Made by a program: the position numbers and the translations under genes. From assembly GCF_003430825.1 (NCBI RefSeq), contig NZ_CP024047.1, positions 1,054,001 to 1,118,000 of the forward strand: a stretch of 64,000 bases of DNA, given 5' to 3'. Below are positions 1 to 9,031 of this stretch, one piece after another. Origin of the DNA: Natrarchaeobaculum sulfurireducens. GTDB lineage: Archaea; Halobacteriota; Halobacteria; Halobacteriales; Natrialbaceae. The notes below the pieces were generated by a model, which saw only the letters and a program-made list of their open reading frames with translations, made no database searches and had not been told where the DNA came from. Numbering within the stretch: the stretch's first letter is position 1; the number at the start of each line of letters is the position of its first letter.

Positions 1-184
1 CCAGGCCGACGTCGAACTCGAACGGCGCGGTCGTCACGTCGACGACGGCGAGAACGTGGACCACGGCCTCGGAGGCGTCGGCGATCGAGAACGCACACTC
101 GAGGGCAGCCTCGGCTGCGTCGCTCCCATCGGTCGGGACGAGAATCGACTCCACGGATTCGTCGGCATACGCGGTCGGGGCCAT
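1..184 (-). CDS. Universal stress protein, N-terminal part (runs off window)
   Basis: This is the first 61 residues of a UspA-fold protein, starting at an ATG and leaving the window at its left edge. The N-terminal strand and phosphate-binding motif ILVPTDGSDAAEAAL and the following VVHVLAVVDV strand are typical of the family, which binds ATP or acts as a stress-signalling homodimer in the cytoplasm. It is the first of a dense series of USP genes. The C-terminal GxxGx9GS nucleotide loop lies outside the window, so ATP binding cannot be judged. Confidence 0.85.
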   Translation of the reverse strand, partial: MAPTAYADESVESILVPTDGSDAAEAALECAFSIADASEAVVHVLAVVDVTTAPFEFDVGL

Positions 185-282
185 TCGGCTACCGAATCAG
201 AGGAGACGATCCCGGATAACGGTTCTCGTGCTCGAGTGGCCGACTGGAGCGGGCTGGTCAGCGGAGAGCCGAGGCCGCGAGG

Positions 283-708
283 CTATCTGACGACGATTAC
301 GGGAATCGGCGCTCGCCGGACGACCCGTTCGGCGACGCTCCCCAACAACACTCGTGAGACGCCCTCGCGACCGTGGCTGCCGATCACGATCGCATCGAAC
401 TCTTCATCGACAGCCGTGTCGATGATTTCCTGATCCGGCTTCCCGGAGGAGAGATGTGTCGACAGCGACCGGTCGTGCTCGTCGGCGAGCGCGGTCGCCC
501 CCTTGAGAAGCGTCTCGCCTCGTTCACGGGCCTCCGCCTCTCCGGGTGTGTGGGTCTCTGTGCCCTCGAACGCCGCCCAGTAGCCTCCCGGCGTCGGGAC
601 GGCGTACATGGCAGTCACGTCGGCATCTGGAAACCGCTCGAAGGCGTACTCGAGTGCCTGTTTCGACGGGAGTGAGCCATCGAACGGGACGAGGATTTGA
701 TTGCTCAT
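283..708 (-). CDS. Universal stress protein (UspA family)
   Basis: A 141-residue single-domain USP. It opens with MSNQILVPFDGSLPSKQALE and ends with the ATP-loop motif VIGSHGREGVSRVLLGSVAE followed by the closing strand PIPVIVVR. Its length is normal for the family. A TATA-like stretch, AGTATTATAC on the minus strand at about 733-742, lies roughly 30 nt upstream of the ATG, so the transcript is probably leaderless. Sequence style (FPDADVTA, DRSL) is closest to the USPs at 11571 and 14346, suggesting a local duplication subgroup. Confidence 0.93.
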   Translation of the reverse strand: MSNQILVPFDGSLPSKQALEYAFERFPDADVTAMYAVPTPGGYWAAFEGTETHTPGEAEARERGETLLKGATALADEHDRSLSTHLSSGKPDQEIIDTAVDEEFDAIVIGSHGREGVSRVLLGSVAERVVRRAPIPVIVVR

Positions 709-845
709 GCGACCGGATACGTCGGGATCCTGTATAATACTAGCACCGAGTTCGAACGTACCGCGTACCGTCGTCTCGACGAGCGAACCCATCGCGCCAG
801 TCACGACAACGGCCGACGAGGAGTCAGCGGTGGCCGGCCACAGTC

Positions 846-1574
846 TCAGAACGCCGTCCAGCCACCGTCGACCGGGATGTTCGCTCCCGTGATGAACGAC
901 GCCTCCTCGGAGGCGAGAAAGGCGGCCATCGGGGCGATCTCTTCGGGCTGGCCGTGTCGATCCATCGGGGTCTTCTGTTCTAAAAAGTTGTAGAACCGTT
1001 CGTCCTCGAGGAGGTCCTCGGTCATCGGCGTCTCGACGAAGCCGGGACAGATGCTGTTGACGCGGACGCCCTGGTCTGCGTAGTCGATCGCGACCTGCTG
1101 GGTGAAGTTCACGACGCCGCCTTTCGCGGCCGAATAGGAGGCGGCCCCTTTGCCGCCGACCAGGCCGTAGATCGAGCCGAGGTTGATGATGCAGCCGTCG
1201 GATTCCTTGAGGTGGGGTAAGGCGGCCTTGGTGCCGTGCATGACACCGTCCAGGTTCGTCTCGAGCACCGTCTTCCACTCCTCGAGATCCATCTCCTCGA
1301 CGGAGGTGACCGAGGCGACGCCGGCGTTGTTCACCATGACATCGAGGCTCCCGTGTTCGTCGACGGTGTCATCGACGAGTGCCTCGACCTGATCGTACTC
1401 TCGGACGTCGCAGTGGTCGAACTGACAGCCGAGTTCGTCGGCCACTGTCGATCCCTGGTCTTCGTCTACGTCGGCGATGACGACGGTCGCACCGTCGTGG
1501 ATGAATCGGCTGGCGATTGCCGTCCCGATGCCGACGGCACCGCCGGTCACGATCGCGATCGTATCGTCGAGCAT
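846..1574 (-). CDS. Short-chain dehydrogenase/reductase (SDR)
   Basis: A classical SDR of 242 residues: cofactor loop TGGAVGIG at 10-17, NNAG at 82-85, catalytic Ser134, Tyr147 and Lys151 (YSAAK), and a C-terminal GANIPVDGGWTAF tail. The acidic ADVDED after the second strand suggests NAD(H) rather than NADP(H). The substrate is unknown; the family includes 3-oxoacyl-ACP reductases and sugar or alcohol dehydrogenases. An in-frame GTG three codons earlier (to 1583) is an alternative start; I prefer the ATG. It sits between USP genes and a thiolase remnant, so a role in fatty acid or hydroxyacyl metabolism is possible but unproven. Confidence 0.9.
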   Translation of the reverse strand: MLDDTIAIVTGGAVGIGTAIASRFIHDGATVVIADVDEDQGSTVADELGCQFDHCDVREYDQVEALVDDTVDEHGSLDVMVNNAGVASVTSVEEMDLEEWKTVLETNLDGVMHGTKAALPHLKESDGCIINLGSIYGLVGGKGAASYSAAKGGVVNFTQQVAIDYADQGVRVNSICPGFVETPMTEDLLEDERFYNFLEQKTPMDRHGQPEEIAPMAAFLASEEASFITGANIPVDGGWTAF

Positions 1575-1712
1575 TGCGCCCACCCGCTACACCGACGCCA
1601 TATAAATTCGTTCGTGTCAACGCGACAATCGACACGTCACCAGCAGTGATCGGTCAGTGCGAATACCTGTGGCTGAGGGTATTACAACCCGAGTCGTGGT
1701 AGGCCGGGGCGC

Positions 1713-1968
1713 ATGACCGTCCAGATCGCTGGCGTCGCCAGCACACCGTACGGCAACCATCCGGACTCTTCGACACGCGAGTTGTTCACCGACGCCGCCC
1801 TCGAGGCGCTCGAGGATGCGTCGATCTCGGTCGACGATATCGAAGAACTCTACGCGGGGAACTTCATCGGCGACTTCCCACGAAATCGAGCGCGGCGAAG
1901 GAGTGCTGCTCGACGCTGAATCCGACGGCGACGGCCACTGGCTCGTCACGTTCATCCCATCGACCTGA
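1713..1968 (+). pseudogene. Thiolase N-terminal fragment joined out of frame to an unknown C-terminal fragment
   Basis: From the ATG at 1713 the reading frame gives about 55 residues typical of the N-terminus of archaeal SCP2-type acetyl-CoA acetyltransferases (VQIAGVASTPYG, DIEELYAGNFIGD). The frame then stops making sense near 1878. A second frame from 1879 to the TGA at 1966 reads HEIERGEGVLLDAES and ends WLVTFIPST; it looks like the tail of a different acidic protein that I do not recognise. An internal deletion that joined two genes is the simplest reading. The track frame itself would end at 1919. No catalytic Cys or His of thiolase remains, so no enzyme is expected. Confidence 0.7.
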
Positions 1969-2150
1969 ACGATCGGGCGACCGCACTGACCGGTGACGGC
2001 CGTCTCACCTGTAGTGGCGGACGATCGGAAACCGGTAGTCGGACCGGCAACTCCAGATAGCACAGGTCGGCGAGAAGCCACCGACGTACTCGGTCGTCAA
2101 ATGAGCCGCTAAACTGAACGTTATCTACAACGCCGACGACACGTCCATCC

Positions 2151-4883
2151 GTGGCAGAGACCCAATACGAGGAGTACGCGCGACCGGAGACCGAACCCGC
2201 GGTCGACTGGCACGCGCGGTCGCTCGAGGAGACGTACGCGGAACTCGAGACCGCCGAAGCGGGCCTCGACTCTGCGGAGGCTGCTGACCGTCTCGAGCGA
2301 TACGGCCGAAACGAGGTCGAAACCGAAGCCGGTGCGTCGGCGCTTCGGATCTTCCTCGAGCAGTACACTTCGGTGTTGATCTGGGTGCTGATCGTCGCCG
2401 CGGCCGTGATGGCGGTGATCGGCGAGCTGATCGACGCGGGCGTCATCGCCGGCATCGTGGTGTTGATCACCCTGTTCGGGTTCGTCCAGGACTACCGCGC
2501 CGAACAGAGCATTCAGGCGTTAGAGGAGATGTCGACGACGTACGCGATGGCCAGACGAGACGGCGAAAAGACCGAGATCGACGCCACTCGAGTCGTTCCG
2601 GGCGACGTGATCTTCGTCGAGTCCGGCGACGTCGTCTCCGCTGACGCGCGAGTGATCGAGTCGACGAACCTCCGGGTCGACGAGTCGGCGCTCACGGGTG
2701 AGAGCGTCAGTGTCGCAAAGACGCCGGAGACGATCACCGAGGACGTCACGATCGCCGAGCGCGAGAACGTCCTCCACAAGGACACCGTGGTCGAGCGTGG
2801 CTCGGGAATCGCCGTCGTCGTCGAAACCGGCTCCAAGACGGAGATCGGCCAGATCGCGACGGCAATCGAGGAGGCCGAAGAACGCGATACGCCGTTTCAG
2901 GCCGAACTCGATAAACTCGGCAAGATCATCGCCGGAGCCGTCATCGGCATCGTGACGGTGATCGGCGTGGTGGAACTGGTGATCGGCGACACCGAGCCGG
3001 TCCAGGTGTTCATGACGGCCGTCGCCGTCGCCGTCTCCGCCGTCCCCGAAGGACTGCCGGCCGTCGTCACCCTTTCGCTCGCCCTCGGTGCTCGACGGAT
3101 GGCCGAACAGAACGCACTCGTCCGTCGGCTCCCGATCGTCGAGGCGCTCGGCTCCGTCGACGTCATCTGTACCGACAAGACCGGGACGCTGACCGAAGAG
3201 GAGATGACTGTCACTCGAGTGGCAGCGAACCGCGAGATCTACGAGGTCACCGGCACCGGCTACGACACCGACGGGGAGATCCGCTACGACGGCGAGGAGG
3301 TCGATGCCGAACGCGTCGGCGAACTGCTTCGCTGTGGCATGCTGTGTAACAACGTCGAACTCGGCCGACGCGAAGACCGCGACGACGAGTCGGCGTCCGG
3401 AGCCGGCGACCTGACCTATCTCGGCGATCCAACCGAGATTTCGCTCTTCGTCGCCGGCCGGAAAGCCGGCTTCGACCACGAGGACCTCCGCGAGCGCTAC
3501 CCCCGCATCGGCGAGGTCGAGTTCACCTCGGATCGCAAGCGAATGACCACCCTCCACGAGACGCCCGACGGCGACCACGTCGCCTACACGAAAGGCGCTC
3601 CCGAGGTCGTCCTCGAGCGCTGTACCCGCGAGTACGTCGACGGCGAGTTCGTCGATCTCACCGACGAGCGACGGGCAGAACTCGAGCGTCGAAACGAGTT
3701 GTTCGCCGAGGACGCCCTGCGCGTGATGGCTTTCGCGTTCCAGCCGAACGGACCCGAGACGGTGAGCGAAGACGACGAACAGGACCTGGTCTTTCTCGGC
3801 CTCCAGGGGATGCTCGATCCACCCCGGCCCGAGGTGGCGGGCGCGCTCGAGGGCTGTCTGAACGCGGGGATCGACGTCGTCATGATCACGGGTGACAACG
3901 CGACCACCGCACGAGCGGTCGGCCGCGAGATCGGCCTCGAGTCGGCCCGAGTGGTGACCGGCCTCGAACTCGAGGAGATGAGCGACGAGGAACTCGCCGA
4001 CGTCGTCGAGGACGTCGACGTCTTCGCGCGGACGTCGCCGGAACACAAGACGCGGATCCTCAAGATGCTCCAGTCGAAAGGTCACACGGTAGCGATGACC
4101 GGCGACGGCGTCAACGACGCGCCGGCGATCAAGAACGCCGACGTGGGCGTCGCGATGGGGATTCGCGGGACGGACGTCACCGAGCAGGCGTCGGATATCG
4201 TCTTGCTCGACGACAACTTCGCGACGATCCGCGACGCCGTCCGGCAGGGCCGACGGATCTTCGACAACGTCCGCAAGTTCGTCAACTACTTCCTCTCGGC
4301 CAACGGCGCCCACGTTCTTCTGTTGTTCTCCGGGATCATGTCCGGTGCAGGGCTGGTGATGACGCCGATCATGTTCCTGTGGATCAACGTGGTGACTGAC
4401 GGTATCCCCGCGTTGACGCTGGGTGTCGATCCCGAAGCCGACGACGTCATGGAGCGGCCGCCACGGCCCCCAGGTGAGGGCGTCATCACCGAGCGGATCA
4501 TGTCGTCGATCGGTGGAATCGCGATCCTGATCACGGCCACGCTGTTGCCGCTGTTTTATTATTACAACCAGGTCGTCGGCGATCTCGTGTTGGCCCAGAC
4601 GATGGTGTTCACCGCGTTCGTATTCATGGTGATCGCCCGTATCGGGGCGATCCGGACGCGGTATGGCCTCGGCCCGTTCTCCAACAATCGGTGGCTGCTG
4701 CTCGCGATCGCGATCACCCTGACGCTCCAGTTGCTCGTCCTCTATACGCCGCTGAGCGTGCTGTTCGGCGTTACGCCGCTGGCGTTTGGCCACTGGCTGC
4801 AGATCGGCCTCGTCGTCGCGGTCTTTTCGATCCTGATGGCCGGCTTCGTCGCGCTTCAGGACCGGTACTTCGACCGGTACTGA
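2151..4883 (+). CDS. P-type ATPase, P2-like (Ca2+/Na+-type cation pump)
   Basis: A 910-residue P-type ATPase with a GTG start. It has the actuator TGES loop near residue 181, PEGLPA in M4 near 298, the phosphorylation motif DKTGTLT near 342, KGAPE in the N domain and the hinge GDGVND near 651. M6 carries [11 protein letters not shown], close to the Ca-pump NxxTD motif, while the glutamate usual in M5 of SERCA is not evident (SANGAHV). This places it in the P2 group, with Ca2+, Mn2+ or Na+ as candidate ions. The family acts in the cytoplasmic membrane. A related pump, CtpF, belongs to the mycobacterial dormancy regulon, which fits the USP-rich surroundings. Confidence 0.93.
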   Translation: MAETQYEEYARPETEPAVDWHARSLEETYAELETAEAGLDSAEAADRLERYGRNEVETEAGASALRIFLEQYTSVLIWVLIVAAAVMAVIGELIDAGVIAGIVVLITLFGFVQDYRAEQSIQALEEMSTTYAMARRDGEKTEIDATRVVPGDVIFVESGDVVSADARVIESTNLRVDESALTGESVSVAKTPETITEDVTIAERENVLHKDTVVERGSGIAVVVETGSKTEIGQIATAIEEAEERDTPFQAELDKLGKIIAGAVIGIVTVIGVVELVIGDTEPVQVFMTAVAVAVSAVPEGLPAVVTLSLALGARRMAEQNALVRRLPIVEALGSVDVICTDKTGTLTEEEMTVTRVAANREIYEVTGTGYDTDGEIRYDGEEVDAERVGELLRCGMLCNNVELGRREDRDDESASGAGDLTYLGDPTEISLFVAGRKAGFDHEDLRERYPRIGEVEFTSDRKRMTTLHETPDGDHVAYTKGAPEVVLERCTREYVDGEFVDLTDERRAELERRNELFAEDALRVMAFAFQPNGPETVSEDDEQDLVFLGLQGMLDPPRPEVAGALEGCLNAGIDVVMITGDNATTARAVGREIGLESARVVTGLELEEMSDEELADVVEDVDVFARTSPEHKTRILKMLQSKGHTVAMTGDGVNDAPAIKNADVGVAMGIRGTDVTEQASDIVLLDDNFATIRDAVRQGRRIFDNVRKFVNYFLSANGAHVLLLFSGIMSGAGLVMTPIMFLWINVVTDGIPALTLGVDPEADDVMERPPRPPGEGVITERIMSSIGGIAILITATLLPLFYYYNQVVGDLVLAQTMVFTAFVFMVIARIGAIRTRYGLGPFSNNRWLLLAIAITLTLQLLVLYTPLSVLFGVTPLAFGHWLQIGLVVAVFSILMAGFVALQDRYFDRY

Positions 4884-4982
4884 CCGCTGGTCGTTCCGGT
4901 CAGTCGCTTCTCGACGCCTTCCTCGAGCGCCATCCCGTTCACGCCGAGTACAAAAAGGCGAGGTGAAAGCCGCAAACGAAGA

Positions 4983-5633
4983 TCATAGCCCGGGCGGATA
5001 CTCACCGGTCTTCCGGTACTCGGAGACCACCGCGGCGAACGCGGCCACGTGGAGGAGCACTACTACGACGATCATCGCGAGATATATCAGGTGGAGCGGA
5101 TCGTCCGAGGGGAACCCCATCTCCTCGTATGGACGGAGGTACGCCCGGTCGTAGCCGTGGACGGCAACGAGCCAGAAGATGACGTAGGTGCCGTGACTCT
5201 GGTGCCACTTCCAGGCTTTCGTGCCGAGATAGTCGTAGGCCCGGTTGTTCGACGTGGCCGCCAGGACGATCGCGATGAGGACGGCCACGAAGGCACCGAA
5301 CGCCCACGGACTCATGTCGACGAGATAGCCGACGACGTCCCAGTCACGCGCCGCGAAGACGAATAGGACGTGGATAACGGACCAGATCGCGAACCAGATG
5401 CCGAGTTCCGACCGCCAGTTCACCGGGAAGTTCCCCGAGAACTGACGCCTGATCGACGGCCGGATACGGACCAGCGGACCGATGACCATCACGACAAATA
5501 GGATGAAGAAGGGAACGGCACCGACGACTCGCTGCCCGCCGTATCCGACGACCCACAGCAAGACTGCGGCGACGAGGCTCCCGATCGCTACGCCAAGATG
5601 GTGGGTGAGTTCGTTGTTAGTGTCTGCTGTCAT
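4983..5633 (-). CDS. Ferric-reductase-like transmembrane cytochrome b protein
   Basis: A 216-residue integral membrane protein with about six hydrophobic segments and histidines placed like heme ligands of the ferric reductase/MsrQ family: SVIHVLFVF in one helix and WHQSHGTYVIFW followed by AVHGYD in the next. It has no FAD or NAD domain, so electrons must come from a partner. It lies 75 bp downstream of, and on the same strand as, a gene whose product ends in a [2Fe-2S] ferredoxin, the obvious candidate donor. The final electron acceptor (methionine sulfoxide system, quinone, metal) cannot be told from the sequence. Confidence 0.82.
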   Translation of the reverse strand: MTADTNNELTHHLGVAIGSLVAAVLLWVVGYGGQRVVGAVPFFILFVVMVIGPLVRIRPSIRRQFSGNFPVNWRSELGIWFAIWSVIHVLFVFAARDWDVVGYLVDMSPWAFGAFVAVLIAIVLAATSNNRAYDYLGTKAWKWHQSHGTYVIFWLVAVHGYDRAYLRPYEEMGFPSDDPLHLIYLAMIVVVVLLHVAAFAAVVSEYRKTGEYPPGL

Positions 5634-5708
5634 GATCTTCCAGTGTCACGTGGTCGTGGCCGAACGGACATCGATCACGCTGATAAAGCTGTTCCCGGTA
5701 CGCGACAC

Positions 5709-6959
5709 CTAGACCACTCGGTCTCGCAGTTCGTCGAGGTGTTTGGCACCGTACACCAGCGTGACCGAGTCACTCGCCGGTGTGGCCACGCAGGTCAGCC
5801 GGAATCCCCTCTGCTCTACCTCTTCGTTCGACAGACTCCGCTGGACGTCCATCTCGAGGTCGCCCTCGAGTACGACCGCAGTACAGTTCACACAGCCGCC
5901 GGCTCGACAGTAGTACGGCCAGTCGAGTCCCGCGGCTTCCGCTGCGTCGAGTACGTACTCCTCACGCGACACCTCGAGCGTCCCGTGAGCGTCGGCATCG
6001 AGGTCGGCGTCCGCGGCCCGCTCGAGGAGGTCGGCGTCCTCGAGCGACCAGCCGCGGTCGTCGATGACCTGGTAGTCGAGGTACTCGACGGTCACCGTCT
6101 CGGAACGCGGTGCGCTGATGCCGATTACCGGGACGCCCGCAAAGCGGACGACACGCTCGGTCGTGCTCCCGAGCAGGTAGCGTCGCAGCCCCGTCTCGCC
6201 GTGGGTTCCCATCACGATGCAGTCAGCGTCGTGCGTCGCAGCGGACGCGAGAATGCGCTGGTCGACACGACCGCTCGGGATCGAGACGTCGACGACCTCG
6301 AGGTCCGACCTGCGGATGCGTTCGAGCGCGTCGTCGACCGGCTCGAGACCGACCGGCTCGATATCCTCTCCATCTGTAGCCGTCTCCGCAACGTCGAACG
6401 GTTCTACCCCCTCGATGGGCTCCTCGTCGCTGACGTGGACGAGGTGGAGCCGTGTGCCAGTCGCGACGGTGAGGTCGATGGCGTGCTCGAGAGCGGTCGT
6501 CGCGCTGTGGCTCCCGTCGATGGGAACCAAGACGCGATCCAGCGCGCCCTCGACGTCGGTTTCCTCGTGGACAGTCGCGACCGGGACAGACGACTCCTGG
6601 AGGGTCTGTTCGGCCACGCTGCCCAGCAGGAACCGGCCGAGCCCGCTGCGACCGGTCGTCCCCATCACGATCAGGTCCGCCTCGCGTTCGTCGGCCGACT
6701 CGAGGAGTTCGTCGTGGACGGCGTCGCCCTCCTCGCGGAGTTCGGTCGTCACCTCGAGGCCGCGATCGGCCGCTCGCTCGGCCAATTCGTCGACCGCCCG
6801 TTCGCTCTCGTCTTCGCCGTCGTCGCCGACGAGTCCTCCCTCGAGGACGGAGACGACGTGTATCGCCGCGTCGAACCGTTCTGCGAGAGAGAGTGCGTAC
6901 GTCCCGGCGTCGGTTGCAACCGGACTGCCGTCGGTCGGAACGAGGATCGTCTCGTACAT
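5709..6959 (-). CDS. Tandem universal stress protein fused to a halophilic [2Fe-2S] ferredoxin
   Basis: A 416-residue fusion. USP domain 1 spans about 1-131 (ILVPTDGS; GTTGRSGLGRFLLGS). Domain 2 spans about 140-282 (VLVPIDGS; GTHGETGLRRYLLGS). Residues 288-416 match a whole haloarchaeal plant-type ferredoxin, including the halophile-specific acidic insert before the cluster site, Cys351, Cys356, Cys359 (CRAGGCVNC) and Cys390 (LTCVATP). Both USP nucleotide loops look intact. The start was chosen at MYETILVP because the 17 upstream codons are not family-like. It is followed by the membrane cytochrome gene at 4983. A role coupling nucleotide or stress sensing to electron transfer is inference. 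Confidence 0.92.
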   Translation of the reverse strand: MYETILVPTDGSPVATDAGTYALSLAERFDAAIHVVSVLEGGLVGDDGEDESERAVDELAERAADRGLEVTTELREEGDAVHDELLESADEREADLIVMGTTGRSGLGRFLLGSVAEQTLQESSVPVATVHEETDVEGALDRVLVPIDGSHSATTALEHAIDLTVATGTRLHLVHVSDEEPIEGVEPFDVAETATDGEDIEPVGLEPVDDALERIRRSDLEVVDVSIPSGRVDQRILASAATHDADCIVMGTHGETGLRRYLLGSTTERVVRFAGVPVIGISAPRSETVTVEYLDYQVIDDRGWSLEDADLLERAADADLDADAHGTLEVSREEYVLDAAEAAGLDWPYYCRAGGCVNCTAVVLEGDLEMDVQRSLSNEEVEQRGFRLTCVATPASDSVTLVYGAKHLDELRDRVV

Positions 6960-7401
6960 CTCGAGGGCCGTACCACGTTCGCTCTGAAATACCTCTAGGA
7001 CGGACCACACCTGCGGTCTGCCGTCGGTGTCACCGCCGGAGGGGGAGAGGGCTTCGAGGGGCGGCAGGTCGGCTCCCGGGATCCCGTGTCGGATCGGCGG
7101 CCGAACGGCTCAGGAGCCGTGGTACTCGCTGTCGGGTCGTGAGATACCCCGATTGGGAGTGTCGACACTGTGCGGACGTCTAACTGCTCGATCGAACCGG
7201 CGAGCGCTGGCGATCGGGGGAGGCAGACGGCCCTTCCGTCCACGAACGAGCGCTCGAGTTCGGGACGCCGGGAGTGACCACGCGCCGATTCGTGGGGGCG
7301 ATTATCATGTAACAGCAAATTGATAGCTTTGAAGACCTAACGGGGTGGTTTCGCTCGAGACGTGGCCCACCATTATTGCCGCGGCCGTAGAGGAGCGGCG
7401 T
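6960..7401. other. Divergent intergenic region, no gene recognised
   Basis: 442 bases separate the divergently transcribed USP-ferredoxin gene and the USP at 7402. Reading frames here are short and Arg/Ser/Pro rich, as expected of noncoding high-GC DNA. An AT-richer patch at about 7306-7330 (gtaacagcaaattgatagct) and the ccaccattattgcc stretch around 7368-7381 could hold promoters for the rightward gene. Nothing else recognisable. Confidence 0.6.
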
Positions 7402-7896
7402 ATGTCGTTCGTCGTCCCGTTCGATGGATCGGAACTCGCGGAAGCTGCACTGGTCAGGGCCGTCGAGTACGGTCGTGCCCTCGAGGAAGCCGTCACCGCT
7501 GTCAGCGTCGTCCCTGAACGAACGCGCTACGCCCGCGAGAAGGGGTGGATCGGGCCGGACGAAACGTACAACGTCGATGCGGTGGTCGACACACTCGAGG
7601 CGCAGGTCGCAAGGCTCGCCCCCGAGGCGACGTTCGAGTACGAACGCATCCGCGAGTTTCCGCCACAGGAGCGGATCGCAGACCACATCGAACGGCTCAT
7701 CGAGGCCCACGACCCGCAAGTCGTCTTTCTCGGAAGCGACAACGTCGGTCGCGTCGTCACGCCGCTGACGAGCGTCGGCGTCTACGTCGCCGACGAAGAG
7801 TCCTACGACGTCTATGTCGTCCGCCAGATTCGCCCACCGGACCTCGAGGCGATCGCCCCCCACGCGGAGTTCTACGATCAGGGGTCAGGCGGGTGA
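7402..7896 (+). CDS. Divergent USP-like protein, lacks C-terminal ATP loop
   Basis: A 164-residue protein opening with MSFVVPFDGSELAEAALVRA, a clear USP first strand. Its end reads VVFLGSDNVGRVVTPLTSVG and VYVVRQIRPP instead of the usual GxxGx9GS loop. It is close to the gene at 14885, with the same FVVPFDGS/FLVPFDGS opening, ERIREF/ERVDDG and FLGSDNVG/FLGTDDVG segments, so the two define a local subfamily. Loss of the nucleotide loop suggests a non-ATP-binding USP, but this is inferred from motif absence only. Confidence 0.82.
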   Translation: MSFVVPFDGSELAEAALVRAVEYGRALEEAVTAVSVVPERTRYAREKGWIGPDETYNVDAVVDTLEAQVARLAPEATFEYERIREFPPQERIADHIERLIEAHDPQVVFLGSDNVGRVVTPLTSVGVYVADEESYDVYVVRQIRPPDLEAIAPHAEFYDQGSGG

Positions 7897-7944
7897 CCGA
7901 CGGCGCGAACGGCCCTCGAGCGTGCTCGAACACCGGAACCTAAC

Positions 7945-8853
7945 TCAGGGGTCCAAGACGGTCACGTCGAAGGTTTCGTCCCACTGGTAACGACGGCCAC
8001 CCCAGACGAACGTCGGTCGCAGGATGCCGACGACGCCGAGCAGCGGCGTGAGGGCGACCGACGGCACTGCGAACAGCCACGTCCAGCGATCGACCCCGAA
8101 CGCACGGTACCGGTTGTACGCGAGTGCAGTCACGGCGAGGCCCACCGGCAGCGTTGCGACGACACCGAGTATCACGATGGCGACGAAGAGACCGAGGATC
8201 GCGAGCGTCCTGCGGGGGGCAAACCGGTAGAAGATCGTAACGAACCGCGTGAGGCGTTCGTAGGTGGCCCGAAGACCTCCCGGAACGTGAACCTCGTTGA
8301 CGAGTTCGGGTGACGCGACGATGTCGTTGGTGTACTCGGCGAGTAAGGCATCATCGGAGATCGTTCGGCGCAAGTCGGCCACGTAGCCTTCGAGGTCGAT
8401 CTCGCGTCGGTCGAACGTAACGCCGCCACCCCAGGCCACCCAGTTCGTCCGGTCGACGACGAGGGTGGCGACGACGAGACAAAGCGGCTCGAACAGTTTG
8501 AACGGGTACTCGTCACTGACGAAGACGGGAACCGCGGTCACCGTGCCGTGTTCCTCGCCGAGTCGTTTGATCGTCGCCAGCCAGTCGGCGTCCCGCTCGA
8601 GGTCGTCATCGGTCAGGACGATCCGGTCCTGAGAGGCGTACTCGAGGGCCAGCGCGACGGCGTTTGCCTTCCCCGAACAGCCCTCGGGCTCGCCAGCGAC
8701 GAGCAGGTCGGCCTGTGCCGGCAGGTCGACGTCCGCGACCGGATCGTCCTCGCTATCACAGACGACCAGCAGTTCGTCCTCGGGCTCGAGTTGACTCGCC
8801 AGCTGGGCACACGAGCGCGTCCACTCGAACGTCGGCAGGATGATGCTCGCCAT
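7945..8853 (-). CDS. Family 2-like glycosyltransferase, membrane anchored
   Basis: A GT-A fold protein: ASIILPTFEWTRS at the start, DELLVVCDSEDDP, GCSGKANAVALALEYA, and the metal-binding LTDDDLERD segment. Two or three hydrophobic helices follow in the last third, ending in GGRRYQWDETFDVTVLD. This layout suits a membrane-bound transferase acting on a polyprenyl or dolichyl carrier, or making an exopolysaccharide; donor and acceptor are unknown. I chose the ATG at 8853, immediately before the first strand; another in-frame ATG at 8904 would add 17 residues. Confidence 0.82.
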   Translation of the reverse strand: MASIILPTFEWTRSCAQLASQLEPEDELLVVCDSEDDPVADVDLPAQADLLVAGEPEGCSGKANAVALALEYASQDRIVLTDDDLERDADWLATIKRLGEEHGTVTAVPVFVSDEYPFKLFEPLCLVVATLVVDRTNWVAWGGGVTFDRREIDLEGYVADLRRTISDDALLAEYTNDIVASPELVNEVHVPGGLRATYERLTRFVTIFYRFAPRRTLAILGLFVAIVILGVVATLPVGLAVTALAYNRYRAFGVDRWTWLFAVPSVALTPLLGVVGILRPTFVWGGRRYQWDETFDVTVLDP

Positions 8854-9031
8854 CGGAGGGGATACACCAGCCAGTAGGCTAACCGTTTCGGTGGGCTGTG
8901 ACATGTACAACGGGAAGCAGATAGGTCGCTGCCCGGTCGCGATCCCGTGGCCCGTGTGGGCTGCCGTACCGACGTCTCGATGTCCCCGCTGTGGTCGCAG
9001 TCTCACGACACCTGACGGACGGCCGTCCGTC

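Noticed and set aside
2520-4793. 757-codon frame opposite the P-type ATPase
   Set aside because: Its product is Arg/His/Asp-rich with no motif; the sense frame contains all P-type ATPase signatures.
5598-6998. 466-codon plus-strand frame opposite the USP-ferredoxin gene
   Set aside because: Antisense shadow; the minus-strand product matches USP and ferredoxin families along its whole length.
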